A stretch of 64,000 bases of DNA from Sulfitobacter guttiformis (GTDB lineage: Bacteria > Pseudomonadota > Alphaproteobacteria > Rhodobacterales > Rhodobacteraceae): assembly GCF_003610455.1 (NCBI RefSeq), contig NZ_RAQK01000002.1, positions 62,001-126,000 on the forward strand. The letters run 5' to 3'. This document shows, in pieces, positions 9,133 to 17,476 of this stretch; position 1 is the stretch's first letter, and each line of letters starts with the position of its first letter. Position numbers and translations under genes: made by a program. The notes below the pieces were generated by a model. That model made no database searches. It had not been told where the DNA came from and was given only the letters and a program-made list of their open reading frames with translations.

Positions 9133-10112
9133 TTCCCCAATATATCATTTATAAGTCGGGGGGTTGAGCGGATCTTGCCCGCTTCTTTCAAGAATGCGCA
9201 GCTTTACCTTGGTCTTCAAAGACGTAGGCGCCGGATCTATGGATGCCATGAGACTTTTCATCGAACCAGTCATCCCAATTTTCAAGAATAGTGGGATCTG
9301 ATCCATCCTGAGGTCGTGCTGAGGCATCATGCGCGGCGTTCACAGTAACAGTTAGACTTTCATCCGCATGAAAGACATTATCCGGCTGGACTTCGCTTGC
9401 TTCAGCGATGGAAACCGTTTCTTCGTTGGAGGCTTTATCTATAGGTCCTTCGGGAGTGTTTTCTTTTAGCTGGGGGGGCTATGGGCGGTTGGGGAGCTGG
9501 TGCCGTAGATAGTGATACTTCCGGGGTCGGGTAGGAAGCCTGGTTTTCCAGTAGTGCCGCCGACAGGTAAGGTTGGTTCTCTGTAAAAATTGCTTTGGCT
9601 CGGCGTACTTTTTCTTCGCTTAGCTCAATTATCAACCGGATCATTTTCCCTGTCAGGAGCGCAAAATCGTCTTCAGCTTCGTTGAGCGCAATGCCAAGTC
9701 GGTCAGCGGTATCGCGGATCGGGGTGAGCGTAGGGGTCATGTCACACAGGAAAATGGAATCGCGCAATGACGCGCGGGCAGCAGCCTCAATAGTCAAAGC
9801 GACTTCTGCCGCTTCGCGGGTCCTGGGTCCGGTTCTTGCGCGCAGCTGATCTGCGGCCTCAATATCGAGGCGCGCGTAGTTGATCAGGATCTGGGTCATC
9901 ACTTCCGGCGGCATGTCTGTCTCTGCGTTGAAGCAGATATCGCTGATCGCGGTAATACGACGGGCGACATCTGCGGCTTCGCGAAAGAGGTATGTCTGCA
10001 GCGAGAAACAAAAAAATGTTGGTTTGAAGCGTTTGACTTCGCGCGTGGGAACGCGCCTGCGCCAGTAGTACGAAGTTGGTCTGAGTTCGAGATAGGTTTA
10101 GCTGACAGCCAT
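9133..10112 (-). pseudogene. Tyrosine-recombinase (DUF6538-like) integrase, truncated by IS
   Basis: Read leftwards, ATG at 10112 is followed by a TAA at codon five, then TYLELRPTSYYWRRRVPTRE and FREAADVARRITAIS. This is the N-terminal domain of a class of Rhodobacteraceae integrases. After about 190 codons the frame slips at a C7 tract (9472-9478) into an acidic linker ending WDDWFDEKSHGIHRSGAYVF. It slips again into RSTPRLINDILGNV, exactly where the IS begins. The catalytic domain is missing. Its position against the 3' end of tRNA-Asn is that of an island integrase, so it records an older insertion on the left side. I recognised the family from memory. Confidence 0.65.
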
Positions 10113-10177
10113 CTTCGGGCCTCCTTGGGATGGAGGTGCCGCGCGACAGGGCCGGGGTTTGTGCAAGGCTTTGTGCA

Positions 10178-10212
10178 AAATCCCGGGCGCCTTCACCGAA
10201 GGGCCCGGATTT
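10178..10212 (-). terminator. Terminator downstream of tRNA-Asn (left copy)
   Basis: On the minus strand AATCCGGGCCCTTC pairs imperfectly with GAAGGCGCCCGGGATT and is followed by a short T run. It lies about 30 bp beyond the tRNA 3' end, in the direction of transcription. Confidence 0.6.
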
Positions 10213-10243
10213 ATTTTGCCAATTCAATACGATGTGAGAGAAG

Positions 10244-10290
10244 TGGCTCCGACGGTAGGGATCGAACCTACGACCAATTGATTAACAGTC
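10244..10290. other. Prophage att core, left (attL)
   Basis: These 47 bp, from the CCA end of tRNA-Asn to the anticodon loop, recur exactly at 47203-47249 in the same orientation and then diverge. That is the pattern expected of core sites made by a tyrosine integrase crossing over in the anticodon arm. Confidence 0.85.
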
Positions 10291-10318
10291 AACTGCTCTA
10301 CCGCTGAGCTACGTCGGA
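10244..10318 (-). tRNA. tRNA-Asn (GTT), left copy
   Basis: A complete cloverleaf can be folded. The acceptor stem TCCGACG pairs with CGTCGGA, the D arm contains AGCTCAGCGGTAGAGC, the anticodon loop is CTGTTAA with anticodon GTT, and the T arm contains GGTTCGATCC. CCA is encoded. It is identical over 75 nt to the copy at 54.5 kb. The prophage starts within it: its 3' 47 bp are repeated at 47.2 kb. Confidence 0.95.
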
Positions 10319-10419
10319 ACGGTGTGGCTCTTCTTCCATGTATATCTTTTATGGACTTGTTCTCAAGGACTTGTATGGGCGACTGGGTGAAGGTGGCTTT
10401 TCGGGCTGGTATCGGGACT

Positions 10420-10461
10420 GTTACCCGGACTAGATAAAGGCGTTACCCGTGGCGTTACCCC
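10420..10461. other. Putative integrase arm-binding sites, left end
   Basis: GTTACCC occurs three times (10420, 10442, 10454). The 19-mer GTTACCCGTGGCGTTACCC at 10442 is repeated exactly near the right end at 47118. Both clusters are internal to the att cores, where arm-type sites of an integrase are expected. They lie directly ahead of the integrase ribosome site. Confidence 0.6.
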
Positions 10462-10470
10462 GGAGGAATT

Positions 10471-11646
10471 GTGGCAAAGGTTTCGGAAAAATTCATAGAA
10501 AGGTTGCGGCCGACAGTGGCACGTCAGGAGATCCCCGTGGAGGGATCTGCGGGCTTGTATCTGATAGTTCAGCCGTCTGGTGCGATGGGTTGGGCGGTTC
10601 GGTATCGGTTCGATGGCCGCCCCCGGAAAATGGTGATCGGTAAATATCCCCGTGTTTCGATACCTGATGCGCGGGCACGGGCGGCCGAGGTCATGGCGGA
10701 AGTGGCGCGCGGGATGGATGTTGCGGCGGTCAGGCTCGAGGAAACCTCACCGTCCCCCGCCTTCGTGACGGTCCGGATGGTCTTCGGAGAATATGGAAAG
10801 CGGAAACTGGATCATATGAAATCCGGCGCCGTAACGCGTCGGGAGATGGATCGGCATGTGGTGGCCCCGTGGGGCGATCGGGACATCAAGACAATCACGC
10901 GGCGCGATGTGATCCACCTCATTGACGAAATAGCGGAGGGCGGAAAAATACCGACCGCCAACCGGACGAGGGCCTATCTGTCGGCCATGATGGGCTGGGC
11001 GGCGGATCGTGAATACATCGACGCCAACCCGGCGGCGCGCATGAAGGCATACGGGAAAGAGCATGCACGTGACCGCGTCATGACGGATGATGAGCTGCGG
11101 TCCTTCATGACGGCCTGCGGCAAGATCAAAGGGGTGTGGGGCGACCTCGGTATGGTTTTACTCCTGACCGGCCAACGATTGAATGAGATCGCACGAATGA
11201 CGACGGACGAGGTGATGGGCCAAACCCTCCACCTGCCGACAGACAGGACGAAAAACGGGCGGGCCCATGATGTTCCACTATCTGCGCCCGTGATCTCCAT
11301 TCTGGAAAAACGGAAAGACCTGATCCCGGAAAATGAGACGCCCGGATACTATTTTCGAAGTGCCGCGGGGACCCCGGTTTCTGGCTTCTCGACGGCACGG
11401 ATGGCGATCGACGGCCTGATGGGTCGCGATATCCCGAGATGGACATTCCACGATTTGCGCCGGACCGTGGCCACGAGGATGGAGGGCATGGGGATCCCCA
11501 TCAGCGTGACGGAGGCGGTCCTGAATCACGTTTCCGGATCTAAGTCCGGCATCGTCGGTATCTATCAGCGGCACAAATATGTGACCGAAAAACGGGATGC
11601 ACTGGACAGATGGGCGGATGAACTCGAAAGGATACGGGATGCGTAG
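10471..11646 (+). CDS. int: Prophage tyrosine integrase (P4-type)
   Basis: This 391-residue recombinase has an N-terminal arm-binding DUF4102-like domain (GLYLIVQPSGAMGWAVRYRF, then IGKYPRVSIPDAR), a core-binding domain and a catalytic domain. The catalytic domain holds GQRLNE (Arg about 236), HDLRR (about 327-330), NHVSG (about 351) and GIYQRH with the nucleophilic Tyr (about 365). The GTG start is preceded by a strong GGAGGA. It sits 150 bp from the tRNA-Asn core and should catalyse integration and excision of the 37-kb prophage. Confidence 0.93.
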   Translation: MAKVSEKFIERLRPTVARQEIPVEGSAGLYLIVQPSGAMGWAVRYRFDGRPRKMVIGKYPRVSIPDARARAAEVMAEVARGMDVAAVRLEETSPSPAFVTVRMVFGEYGKRKLDHMKSGAVTRREMDRHVVAPWGDRDIKTITRRDVIHLIDEIAEGGKIPTANRTRAYLSAMMGWAADREYIDANPAARMKAYGKEHARDRVMTDDELRSFMTACGKIKGVWGDLGMVLLLTGQRLNEIARMTTDEVMGQTLHLPTDRTKNGRAHDVPLSAPVISILEKRKDLIPENETPGYYFRSAAGTPVSGFSTARMAIDGLMGRDIPRWTFHDLRRTVATRMEGMGIPISVTEAVLNHVSGSKSGIVGIYQRHKYVTEKRDALDRWADELERIRDA

Positions 11647-12799
11647 ACGGTATAAAATGTTCGGCGTCAGGGTTCCGAAGATGGACGGCGTGGAGCTGGG
11701 CGAACGGTTGTGCGCCCGCCGCCTCGAGCGGATCCGGTCAGAGTTGGCGGACGGTCACCCCGTTGCCGAATGGCTGCACGCCGCGACCGCAAAATGGCTT
11801 TTTGGTCGCACCGGGGAGGGAGACACCATATCCGCGATGCTGGATCAGCCGACCGAGGAAGACTATCCGCACTACCCATCCCGCCTCTCGAGCGCGGAGA
11901 GAGACCGGATCAAGGCCTGGGCCAAGCGATGGTCTCGCAGGTCCGGCGCCGGGGTCTACCTGTCGGCAAAAATCCCCAAGGATGAGCGCGACGAGGTCGC
12001 AACGGCGGCATCCGGCATGTGCGCCGTGCATCATAGCGAGGGGCGGATCGATGAGATCTTTTCAGATGTGCATCACCGGTTCCCTTGGCTTTCGCATTTG
12101 ACTGAAACGGCGTGGCGTCAGGCGGTGCGTCGTTCGAGGTCGGGCCTTCCGGCCGGTATCGGGGCTATGGTGGTCGTTGGGCCTCCCGGGACCGGCAAAA
12201 GCTCCTGGGCCCGGGCTGTCGGGGATGGTCTGGGCGTTCCCTCCGTATGCGTAGACGCGGGGGCGACGGGCGGCGTTCATGAGATCCAGGGCGTGGCCCG
12301 GGGTTGGGGGTCTGCGGACCGGGGCCGCATCGTCGCAACCGCCCTATCATCGCGCACCGCGAACCCCGTCGTGATCATCGACGAGCTGGACGTCGGAAGC
12401 CGGACTGTCGGGAGCACCCGGGGGAGCCTGCCGGGGCTGCATGCGGCAATGCTGGGCATGATAGAGCCCTCGACCGCGCGCGCCTGGGTGTGCCCATACT
12501 ACCAGGTGCCCGTGGATCTCCGGAACGTGTCATGGATATGCACGAGCAACAGCCTGAACGGCATCGCCAGGCCTCTTCTTGACCGGATGACGATCGTCCG
12601 GATCGGGCACCTGTCACGCGATCAGATACTCGCCTTTGCGAGTCGTGAAGCGGATGACCGGTTCGGGCCTGACTTTGCATACGAGGTCGTGGACCGCATG
12701 AGGCGCGACATGAAGACCGGGGCGAATTGGTCGTTGCGCGATGTGGGGAAGATGATGGACGGCCTATCTGAAGCGATGAGCCGGCCCATACTTCACTGA
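11639..12799 (+). CDS. Lon-like AAA ATPase without protease domain
   Basis: The 386-residue protein has Walker A GPPGTGKSSWA (about 180), the Lon-like segment DAGATGGVHEIQG, Walker B VVIIDELD (about 243) and a sensor region WICTSNSLNGIARPLLDRM. The ATPase core resembles that of Lon, but no serine-lysine peptidase domain follows, and the N-terminal 170 residues are unlike Lon. The start at 11639 overlaps the integrase stop and has AAGGA before it; an ATG at 11597 is the alternative. Coupling with the integrase suggests a role early in the phage cycle, perhaps remodelling a DNA-bound complex, but no function is shown. Confidence 0.75.
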   Translation: MRRRYKMFGVRVPKMDGVELGERLCARRLERIRSELADGHPVAEWLHAATAKWLFGRTGEGDTISAMLDQPTEEDYPHYPSRLSSAERDRIKAWAKRWSRRSGAGVYLSAKIPKDERDEVATAASGMCAVHHSEGRIDEIFSDVHHRFPWLSHLTETAWRQAVRRSRSGLPAGIGAMVVVGPPGTGKSSWARAVGDGLGVPSVCVDAGATGGVHEIQGVARGWGSADRGRIVATALSSRTANPVVIIDELDVGSRTVGSTRGSLPGLHAAMLGMIEPSTARAWVCPYYQVPVDLRNVSWICTSNSLNGIARPLLDRMTIVRIGHLSRDQILAFASREADDRFGPDFAYEVVDRMRRDMKTGANWSLRDVGKMMDGLSEAMSRPILH

Positions 12800-12807
12800 T
12801 TTGGAGG

Positions 12808-13176
12808 CTATCTGCAGGACCTTGGAAAGAGGACCCCCATTAATGAAGTCTTTCGCCCTATCGTATCTTGATAAGCAAGGTCCGCATTGAGGATCGAAGA
12901 AAGCTCGGATTTCGCCATCACGTTCAGGATATCATCCATATCCTCACAGTAACTTCCAAAAGGATTCATATCTTGACTGAGGACGGGGCCTTCATCGCAA
13001 TTTATAAGGTAATCGTATACCTTTTTCGCATGTGAAACGGCAGCGGCAATCGCTTCCTTCGTGGTAAAGGTCCCCTTAATACCAGAATCCATCAATGGTC
13101 CGGCGGGCGAGTCGAACATGTATGAGATGATGCCATCCCGGACGCTCTGCCGCAGTAACTGAATGTCATGTGTCAT
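12808..13176 (-). CDS. Hypothetical protein at end of lysis operon
   Basis: This 122-residue protein has no recognised domain, signal or membrane segment. Composition is normal for a soluble protein (SVRDGIISYMFDSPAGPLMD). Its start overlaps the stop of the lipoprotein gene upstream, so it appears to be the last cistron of the leftward lysis operon. Confidence 0.6.
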   Translation of the reverse strand: MTHDIQLLRQSVRDGIISYMFDSPAGPLMDSGIKGTFTTKEAIAAAVSHAKKVYDYLINCDEGPVLSQDMNPFGSYCEDMDDILNVMAKSELSSILNADLAYQDTIGRKTSLMGVLFPRSCR

Positions 13177-13430
13177 TTTTCTTCTCCGTTTGGTTTGTTG
13201 TAAATCTTCAGGGCGTCGGAACAGACCGTCCAGCCGTTGATCGCCTCGGCGCGGCTTCGCGCAAGATCCCGGTATGTTGATGTATCGGTCAGGCGCGCAC
13301 GATCATCAGGATCAGGGCATGTGATCGCCATGCGCGGCACTTCGACCACTTCAGGCGCGCTCGCGGGCGCGCACGCGGAAATAACGAGGGACGAGATAAC
13401 GCACATCATAGCCTTGATACTGGTCCTCAT
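13173..13430 (-). CDS. Rz1-like outer-membrane spanin lipoprotein
   Basis: An 85-residue product has a signal and lipobox (VISSLVISACAPAS), giving a small Pro-containing lipoprotein after cleavage. It directly follows a gene for a single-span coiled-coil protein, the usual Rz/Rz1 order. Spanins fuse inner and outer membranes in the last step of lysis. The assignment rests on position and topology, not on sequence similarity. Confidence 0.65.
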   Translation of the reverse strand: MRTSIKAMMCVISSLVISACAPASAPEVVEVPRMAITCPDPDDRARLTDTSTYRDLARSRAEAINGWTVCSDALKIYNKPNGEEK

Positions 13431-13444
13431 GTCGTCCTCCTGTG

Positions 13445-13756
13445 TCAGTCGATCAGATCAAGCGGGATCCGGGTGTCGAGGCAGGCGCCCTGGGCGGACG
13501 CGATGCGCTCCAGCGTGGTGCGGTAGGCGGCGGCTGCGGCGTCCCGGGACCGGATCAGCTCCTCGGCGTCCTGGACGGCGCGCTCGGCGGCGGCCTTGTA
13601 GGTCTCGGCGGCTTTGGTCGCGGTGCGCAGGTCATCACGGACGTCGACGAGGTCAGACCGCAGATGCTGGATCGTGAAAAACGCGCCGACGGCGGCGGCC
13701 AGAAGGGCGGCCGAGATCATCGCCTTCGGCTTCAGAAAAAGGTCAAGCATTTTCAT
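13445..13756 (-). CDS. Rz-like inner-membrane spanin
   Basis: One N-terminal membrane segment (MISAALLAAAVGAFFTI) is followed by a long Ala/Arg/Asp/Glu-rich helix of coiled-coil type (LRTATKAAETYKAAAERAVQ). This is the typical i-spanin layout. The start overlaps the holin gene. A GTG one codon upstream (13759) is possible, but the ATG has the better-spaced ribosome site. Confidence 0.7.
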   Translation of the reverse strand: MKMLDLFLKPKAMISAALLAAAVGAFFTIQHLRSDLVDVRDDLRTATKAAETYKAAAERAVQDAEELIRSRDAAAAAYRTTLERIASAQGACLDTRIPLDLID

Positions 13757-13958
13757 CACCAGCCTTCAGCTTCGCGCGATAATCGAGGAAGCCGACGCCC
13801 ATGTAGCAGGACAAAATGAAGCCGATGAGGGCCAGACATCCACGCACGATCTCGTCGCTCCCGGTCCGCCAGACGACAAACGCGATGACGGCCCATGCCG
13901 CCAGGCAGTTGGCGACGGCCATCTTTTTGGAAAATCCGCGTGATGCCTTTTCACTCAT
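13743..13958 (-). CDS. Putative holin, two membrane segments
   Basis: This 71-residue protein has hydrophobic segments at about 14-30 and 38-55 and a charged C-terminus (DYRAKLKAGDENA). Size, topology and location between endolysin and spanin genes fit a holin. A second holin-like gene lies at 40.9 kb on the other strand. Confidence 0.65.
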   Translation of the reverse strand: MSEKASRGFSKKMAVANCLAAWAVIAFVVWRTGSDEIVRGCLALIGFILSCYMGVGFLDYRAKLKAGDENA

Positions 13959-13961
13959 GCT

Positions 13962-14702
13962 TTATGCCTCGTTCGTCAGGACGCTGCCCGTCGATGTGAT
14001 AATCGGCAGCGTTGCGAGACCGACTGCGTCAGGCTGCGGGGCGCCTTCGGGCCAGTGATACTGTGCATCCCTCTGATAGGCGTCGTAGGGGTTGATCGAG
14101 ACGCTGTTGCCCTGGTTGCCGCCCAAACCCATGATGCGCCCGCGCCTGTCGCGGCCCGCCACGATGGTCATGTGACCGCTCCCGGGACTGCCTGGGCGCG
14201 TCATCGACATGACCGCGCCAAGAGCCGGGCCATCCAGCCGTTTTCCGTATCCGTTCCACCGCCACCCAAGGGCGGCAGCACGGTTTTTTGAGACGATGGG
14301 CAGGCCGGATTGGTGGATCATCGCGTTGACGAAACCGGCGCACCACGGCGTCTCATCGTCCCGAAAATGAAGGCCCAAGGCCTCCCACCATGATACGATT
14401 TTCGCATTGTGACGGGGGCCGGGGATCTCGCGGAGGCCCAGGTAAGAGGTCGCCAGACGCAGCCATGTCGGCATCTCGATGTTCGCTCCAACAGCGCCCG
14501 TGAAAATGTTTGCGGGGACGGGTTTGATGCCCTCACGCAGGGCCGCCATGGTGACGGGGCCGACATAATCGCGGGCAAGCAGGCCTCGTGACCGCTTGAA
14601 AGCAATTGTCGCTTCTGCCGTCAGGGGACCGTGGATGCCGTCGATCCGGCCAGCATAAAATCCGTATTTTTTGAGGAGTGTCTGGCGTTCGGTGATGGTC
14701 AT
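13962..14702 (-). CDS. Phage endolysin (peptidoglycan-binding plus TIGR02594/CHAP-like)
   Basis: The 246-residue protein opens with a peptidoglycan-binding repeat (LLKKYGFYAGRIDGIHGPLT). A papain-like amidase domain follows with TPWCAGFVNAM carrying the likely catalytic Cys, GHMTIVAG carrying the His, and GNQGNSVSI. This matches the TIGR02594 family often annotated as phage lysins. It has no signal peptide, so release depends on the holin. It is the first gene of the leftward lysis operon, 30 bp downstream of a copy of the repeated late-promoter element. Confidence 0.85.
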   Translation of the reverse strand: MTITERQTLLKKYGFYAGRIDGIHGPLTAEATIAFKRSRGLLARDYVGPVTMAALREGIKPVPANIFTGAVGANIEMPTWLRLATSYLGLREIPGPRHNAKIVSWWEALGLHFRDDETPWCAGFVNAMIHQSGLPIVSKNRAAALGWRWNGYGKRLDGPALGAVMSMTRPGSPGSGHMTIVAGRDRRGRIMGLGGNQGNSVSINPYDAYQRDAQYHWPEGAPQPDAVGLATLPIITSTGSVLTNEA

Positions 14703-14730
14703 TTGATGGCCCTTTTGAATTCAGGGCATC

Positions 14731-14760
14731 TTATCAGGCTATTTTTTTTGCCACCGCGTA
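14731..14760 (-). promoter_or_regulatory. Late-promoter-like element, copy 1 (lysis operon)
   Basis: Minus strand reads TACGCGGTGGC, 12 bp, then CTGATAAG. The same block with identical 12-bp spacing precedes other prophage operons (copies at 28.7, 33.35, 35.7, 40.5 and 40.8 kb). CTGATA resembles a -10 box. The GCGGTGGC block is not a sigma-70 -35 and suggests a phage activator site. Confidence 0.65.
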
Positions 14761-14948
14761 GGTAGTCCGAACTAAAATAGGAAATATCCGATTTTTGCAC
14801 AAATGGCTTATTTACAGATGTTTATACACATAACCTAATGTGATTTCGCGTTGTTTTCGCCCCTATTTCCGGTTTGTTCGCCAGCCGTTTGAGAGGCTTT
14901 CTTTCGGGTCTGAAATGATCATCCAAAGCAGATTTTGGATGGTGTCAG
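14761..14948. promoter_or_regulatory. Divergent early control region with TTTCCGG-type operators
   Basis: This AT-rich region lies between the leftward lysis operon and the rightward replication operon. It holds ATAGGAAATATCCGAT (14777-14792) and TATTTCCGGTTT (14864-14875). Both resemble the operator-like repeats clustered at 42.93-43.08 kb, so the same regulator may control the replication genes. Confidence 0.45.
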
Positions 14949-15572
14949 ATGCGCGATTTTGTAGATTTCCTCAGGGCTCCGGATTTCGTCCGTGATCCGT
15001 CGGTTGACGGCATTTACTACGATCTGGACGCCATAACCCACCGCGTTGATGAGGCCTGCACCCTTCGGGATGCTTTCCGCTACCGTCAGACAAGCAGGCT
15101 CACGATAGATCACCTGCAAGATATCTGCATCGGTATCGGCTTCACTTCCTCGATGGCCGGATACATGCGCCAGGGAGAACCTTGGCGTTACGCGGGGGCC
15201 AGACCCGGCAGCAACGAGGCCCGGTCAATGACATTCAAGATGGACCGACTCCGCTTCGCGATCATCGAAAAACTGCCCAGCATTTCAAGCCTAAATACCG
15301 CGCATGTATCCGATGAGACCAGACAAGCGTTTGCTCTCATGGCCCTCTCGCTCAACGCCATCGCAGACCACGAAACCCTCAACATGATGATCCGGATGGC
15401 GGGCCTATGGCCTGAAACACAGGATCCGCAGGGAGACGCCCAGCTCGAGTGCGAGGAAGCATTCGCTGACGATCGACCCGCCCAGCCAAACCGCGCCGCA
15501 GATGCCCCCGGGGAGCACCATGCACAAAAATGCGGTCTCAAGAAGACATCCCCGTTTCCTCTTGCACAATGA
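14949..15572 (+). CDS. Hypothetical early phage protein
   Basis: This 207-residue protein has no recognised domain. It is largely helical and soluble in composition, and its last 40 residues are hydrophilic and Ala/Pro-rich. It is the first gene of the rightward operon that continues, after 10 bp, with the primase-helicase. Position suggests a replication accessory role, but nothing in the sequence proves it. Confidence 0.6.
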   Translation: MRDFVDFLRAPDFVRDPSVDGIYYDLDAITHRVDEACTLRDAFRYRQTSRLTIDHLQDICIGIGFTSSMAGYMRQGEPWRYAGARPGSNEARSMTFKMDRLRFAIIEKLPSISSLNTAHVSDETRQAFALMALSLNAIADHETLNMMIRMAGLWPETQDPQGDAQLECEEAFADDRPAQPNRAADAPGEHHAQKCGLKKTSPFPLAQ

Positions 15573-15582
15573 AAGCCAAAAA

Positions 15583-17181
15583 ATGACAAAGATTATCCGA
15601 GATAGCAGTATCCTCGACGAACTTGAAGCGTTCGATGCTACGCTGCAGCACTACGATGACGAAAAGCCGGTTGTCCGGCCGGTTCCGACACTCGTGACGC
15701 CTTACGATATCATCGACCAGGAAGACGCAGACGAAGAAAGTGGCGCATTGAGCCCGTTTTCGCAGGATGCCCTCGCATGTGCCCTGGGTCGCTCCGGATG
15801 GGACACGAATGCCAAATATGTGGATGAATGGGGCCGCTGGTGCCAGTGGAACGGATCTCACTGGGAGGTCGACAAGAAGATGGTGTCATTCACCCTGATC
15901 CGGAAGTTCCTGCGCGCCGAGGTCGTCCGGCTGGTCACCGAGGCGCAGGTTTCCAGGGATATGGCCGTTGTATCCGGTCTGGGTGAGGATGAAATCAAGT
16001 CCCGCGAAAAGCTGGTCACTGCGGCAATTAGGAACGGCAAGGATACCCTTCAGAAAAACGGTATCGCTGCGGTGGAGTCGCTTTCGCGTTCGAACGTCGC
16101 CAGCGCGGCCCTGGTCGAGGATTTCGACGGTGATCTCATGCTGTTGGGGACGCCGGGCGGGACCGTCGACCTGAAGACCGGAATTTTGCGCCCCGGTGAA
16201 CGCGAAGATATGATCACGAAGATGACCAGGGTGACCCCGGCAGGACCCGGTGCAAAACCGGAAAAATTCCTGAAATTCTTGCACACCATCCTTGATGGCG
16301 ATGAGGAGGTAATTGGCTTCATCAAGCGGTATTTCGGATACGCCCTGACGGGGTCTGTCGAGGAGCACAAGGTCGCTTTTTTCTATGGCGAGGGCCGCAA
16401 CGGCAAGGGGGTGCTCATGAACACCGTGTATGAGCTTCTCGGGGACTATGCGCGCAGGTCGCCTGTCGAGACCTTCCTGAAGAAGGTCAGCAGCCACCCC
16501 ACGGACATCGCAGGCCTTGCGGGGGCGCGGTTCGTCGTCGGGAGCGAGGTCCCGGCAGGAACCACGTGGAACGAAGCCCAGATCAAGGACATGACCGGTG
16601 GGGACATCCTGACCGCGCGCCTCATGAGGCAGGACTATTTCGACTTCATGCCGCAGTTCACCCTGTTCTTGCATGGCAACGACCAGCCCGCCTTCCGGAG
16701 CGTGGGCACCTCGATCCGGGAACGGATGGTGCTCGTGCCGTTTTCCCGGACGTTCACGGAGGACGAAAGGAACACCAAGCTTCAGCGCGAGATGATCGAC
16801 GAGGAGGGACCGGAAATCCTGCGCTGGATGATCGAGGGTGCGGTCGAATGGGCGAGGCGCGCGGAGGACGGGAAGAGCGGTCTGGGCGTGCCTGATATCC
16901 TGAAAAAGGCCTCGAAAGAATACTTCGATCGCGAGGATGAGATCGGCGAATTCATCAACGACGAGATGATCTTGGATGCCAGCGAGTTCATCTCTGGATC
17001 CGACATTTTCGCGAAATTCCAGTCATGGAATGACCAGCGGGGAGGAGAGCGCAGGTCCCAGCGTGAGATCATGAAGGAGCTGCGTAAACGCGGCCTCAAG
17101 GATGCCCGTAGCGGCACGGAGAGGGGCCTCAAGGGCCTTCGTGCCATTACCGGTCAGGATCGGGCTGATATGGTCGGATGA
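15583..17181 (+). CDS. D5-type phage primase-helicase
   Basis: The 532-residue protein has the family's N-terminal D5 region followed by a superfamily 3 helicase. Walker A is FYGEGRNGKGVLMNTV (about 268) and the arginine-bearing LFLHGNDQPAF segment lies downstream. The stretch IKRYFGYALTGSVEEHKVAF is typical of TIGR01613 P4-type helicases. It should unwind DNA at the phage origin. A separate Toprim protein encoded at 35.7 kb may supply priming. The start at 15583 begins the conserved reading; an upstream ATG at 15502 overlaps the preceding gene. Confidence 0.9.
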   Translation: MTKIIRDSSILDELEAFDATLQHYDDEKPVVRPVPTLVTPYDIIDQEDADEESGALSPFSQDALACALGRSGWDTNAKYVDEWGRWCQWNGSHWEVDKKMVSFTLIRKFLRAEVVRLVTEAQVSRDMAVVSGLGEDEIKSREKLVTAAIRNGKDTLQKNGIAAVESLSRSNVASAALVEDFDGDLMLLGTPGGTVDLKTGILRPGEREDMITKMTRVTPAGPGAKPEKFLKFLHTILDGDEEVIGFIKRYFGYALTGSVEEHKVAFFYGEGRNGKGVLMNTVYELLGDYARRSPVETFLKKVSSHPTDIAGLAGARFVVGSEVPAGTTWNEAQIKDMTGGDILTARLMRQDYFDFMPQFTLFLHGNDQPAFRSVGTSIRERMVLVPFSRTFTEDERNTKLQREMIDEEGPEILRWMIEGAVEWARRAEDGKSGLGVPDILKKASKEYFDREDEIGEFINDEMILDASEFISGSDIFAKFQSWNDQRGGERRSQREIMKELRKRGLKDARSGTERGLKGLRAITGQDRADMVG

Positions 17182-17220
17182 TCAACTTTAGGTAGGGTGT
17201 ATGCACCCTCAATTGAGACA

Positions 17221-17250
17221 AGGCCCCCGCGAAGCAGGGGCCTTTTTTAT
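17221..17250 (+). terminator. Rho-independent terminator after replication operon
   Basis: AGGCCCC, a 9-base loop and GGGGCCT are followed by TTTTTATT, 40 bp after the primase-helicase stop. Confidence 0.85.
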
Positions 17251-17290
17251 TGACTGGAGAAGACTTGGTGGGGCGGACTGGGGAAGGTTT

Positions 17291-17406
17291 TGTGACAGTT
17301 ATGACAGTTTTTTCTATATCAGCCGTATACAGTATTTTTCTGTTTTTTCTCCTCCCGCGCGTATACGGTCTATATAGGATTTTTTGTCATTTCTGTCATT
17401 TTGTCA
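17291..17406. repeat. Large dyad repeat, copy 1 (origin- or operator-like)
   Basis: Outer arms consist of iterated TGACA on the left and TGTCA on the right. Inner arms are CTATATCAGCCGTATAC and GTATACGGTCTATATAGG, and a pyrimidine-rich TTTTCTCCTCCC centre separates them. About 100 bp of it recur almost unchanged at 40568-40690 in the same orientation. Here it follows the primase-helicase terminator. No gene is visible in it. Confidence 0.75.
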
Positions 17407-17430
17407 CGATCCCTTCTTTTCTGCCCTTTT

Positions 17431-17453
17431 CCAAGTCCCTTCCACCGAGTCTT
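17431..17453. repeat. 20-bp repeat, copy beside dyad 1
   Basis: Contains AGTCCCTTCCACCGAGTCTT, also present at 40745-40764 beside dyad 2 and inverted inside the Toprim gene (36440-36459). A diverged inverted version (AAGACTTGGTGGGGCGGACT) flanks this dyad on its left side near 17257. Confidence 0.7.
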
Positions 17454-17476
17454 TCTTCCAAGTCCAGAAGCGATCA

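Noticed and set aside
10200..10340. Short frame ending in VAPTVGIEPTTN-type residues next to the tRNA
   Set aside because: It is the tRNA sequence read as codons, a common annotation artefact.
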